Assembly: GCA_964421875.1 (NCBI GenBank)
Contig: CAYQZD010000153.1
Coordinates: 1-7,879 of the forward strand
Source: CAYQZD01 sp964421875
Lineage (GTDB): Bacteria > Electryoneota > Tariuqbacteria > Tariuqbacterales > Tariuqbacteraceae
Direction: 5' to 3'
Length of the DNA stretch: 7,879 bases
Positions 6,842 through 7,879 of the stretch are shown here, one piece after another. A program made the position numbers and the translations under genes. Position 1 is the stretch's first letter, and the number at the start of each line of letters is the position of its first letter. The notes beneath the pieces were generated by a model. The model was not told the origin of the DNA. It ran no database searches and worked only from the letters and a program-made list of their open reading frames with translations.

Positions 6842-6910
6842 GTAGGGGCGAAGCATTTTTAATTTATCAAGAATATTTATAGCGATTTATGCTGAATGCT
6901 TCGCCCCTAC
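6842..6910. repeat. Perfect 16-bp inverted repeat downstream of dtd
   Basis: GTAGGGGCGAAGCATT (6842-6857) is repeated exactly as its reverse complement (6895-6910), separated by 37 AT-rich bases. The sequence matches a dispersed GTAGGGGCGAAGCATT repeat that I recall from many environmental bacterial genomes. The stem would be very stable in RNA and could protect or end the dtd transcript from its 3' side, but no T-run follows, so it is not a standard intrinsic terminator. It carries no protein gene. A MITE-like origin is possible, though I see no clear target-site duplication. Confidence 0.8.
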
Positions 6911-6997
6911 CAAAAAGACAAACTTCAATATCTTTATATCAATAAATTCAGAGATTTGTTTTTTCCCTCTAGGCACATATTTAACAGAAACTGTCCA

Positions 6998-7879
6998 ATG
7001 TCGTCAGCCAAAACCATATTCCTGCTGTTATCGCTACTGCCGTTTTCTCTGACCTCCGCCGGGGAATTGAAACTGATTAGAACTCTGACACCGGGGAATA
7101 GAGCAATGGATTTAATCATACCTGATGAAGGTTATGTTACCTCTTGGGCAGGTTTACCTTCTTTTCTCTCACATTCACCTGATGAAAAAATCTGGATTTC
7201 AGATCCGAAAAATTTCAGGATTATGGTATTTGATTTAAAGGGAAATTTTATTAAAACCTACAATCACCCTCGAGATGTGCATGGATGTGCCCCTTTAGCT
7301 ATGATTGGTTTTACCAGCGAGAATGACTGTTATTTCCATTATTATGGGACTTACATAGACGGAAACTTAATAATCGGCAGATGGGATATTAAAGAGAATA
7401 TCCTTCACAGAATCCCTATAAGTTTATCAAATATCGACCTTAGCCTATATTACGATAATCCCGACCATATTAAAAGTCGACAAGGGCTTTTTGGTTATCC
7501 TTATGTGCAAGGCAATTATATCATTTATAAACAAAGTGATCCATCGAAGAACGCTCCGATATTCGCCTTGGATGGTCGATATGTAGGGCAGGTTCCTTTT
7601 GACTACTGGTCTAATGCCGGTGTGGGAGCGAGATTTTATTCTATAAAACCGACTATTTTCTATATTACTGAGAACGCTAATATAAATGGAAAAATCGAAA
7701 AGGAAATAAAATTTAATATTAGTGATGTCATTAACTGGAACACCTTCCTTTTCAACGGAATGGATGAGGAGGGGAATGGCTATTTTATGGGTGTCAATCC
7801 CTATAGTATGAATTATGAACTGGGAATAATAAAATTTAATCCCTTCACTCAGAAAGTGGAAAAGGATATAATTTCTTTC
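6998..7879 (+). CDS. Exported protein with NHL/beta-propeller-like segment, 3' end beyond window
   Basis: The frame stays open for 294 codons to the window edge and has no stop, so the C terminus is missing. Residues 1-21 form a good signal peptide: Lys5, a hydrophobic core at about 7-18 and a likely cleavage after Thr-Ser-Ala (19-21). There is no lipobox cysteine, so it is probably periplasmic or secreted rather than a lipoprotein. Residues 62-88 (DEKIWISDPKNFRIMVFD, then a KGNFIK turn) read like one NHL/six-bladed propeller blade. Later segments around 110-140, 185-200 and 255-283 show similar beta-strand alternation and Asp-Gly or Glu-Gly turns without a strict repeat. The function is unknown. 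The gene is more AT-rich than dnaE and dtd. The ATG is chosen because it gives the intact signal peptide; there is no Shine-Dalgarno sequence. The inverted repeat upstream separates it from dtd, so it is probably its own transcription unit. Confidence 0.75.
   Translation, partial: MSSAKTIFLLLSLLPFSLTSAGELKLIRTLTPGNRAMDLIIPDEGYVTSWAGLPSFLSHSPDEKIWISDPKNFRIMVFDLKGNFIKTYNHPRDVHGCAPLAMIGFTSENDCYFHYYGTYIDGNLIIGRWDIKENILHRIPISLSNIDLSLYYDNPDHIKSRQGLFGYPYVQGNYIIYKQSDPSKNAPIFALDGRYVGQVPFDYWSNAGVGARFYSIKPTIFYITENANINGKIEKEIKFNISDVINWNTFLFNGMDEEGNGYFMGVNPYSMNYELGIIKFNPFTQKVEKDIISF

Noticed and set aside
6842..6910. CRISPR array or insertion sequence
   Set aside because: There is only a single inverted pair, with no regularly spaced direct repeats, no transposase gene and no clear target duplication.

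Overview
The window reads as bacterial chromosome from an organism I cannot name. It holds five protein-coding genes, all on the + strand. The dnaE gene is a full-length replicative polymerase of the DnaE type and dtd is a standard bacterial tRNA-editing enzyme. None of the five starts has a convincing AGGAGG-type ribosome binding site, and the gaps are packed with short repeats. That combination suggests an uncultivated environmental bacterium, perhaps near the FCB superphylum (Zixibacteria, Marinimicrobia, Cloacimonadota and relatives). The placement is weak inference from style, not from a phylogenetic marker comparison.

Layout. Positions 1-285 are non-coding and carry a strong candidate promoter pointing left out of the window (69-97, minus) and a REP-like hairpin (124-152). 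At 286-1149 is a low-molecular-weight phosphotyrosine phosphatase-like domain joined to a C-terminal four-cysteine zinc ribbon. Positions 1150-1780 are AT-rich with no convincing gene and contain two related short iterated repeats. At 1781-2692 is an integral membrane protein of the TerC/Alx family. A gap at 2693-2849 holds an imperfect palindrome and a heptamer tandem array that ends five bases before dnaE. At 2850-6275 is dnaE. A second, different heptamer array fills most of the 67-base gap to dtd (6343-6780). A perfect 16-bp inverted repeat follows (6842-6910). The window ends inside a gene for an exported protein with an NHL/beta-propeller-like segment (6998 to the edge).

How the genes relate. 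dnaE and dtd are co-directional and close and may be co-transcribed; they serve replication and translation quality control. The DnaE PHP domain keeps every metal-binding position I can map, so the polymerase may proofread by itself. TerC/Alx probably handles manganese or another metal at the membrane. The phosphatase-zinc ribbon protein and the exported protein have no readable pathway link to the others. I see no mobile element, CRISPR array, tRNA or rRNA, and no defence system. The most unusual content is the phosphatase-zinc ribbon fusion and the repeats around dnaE.
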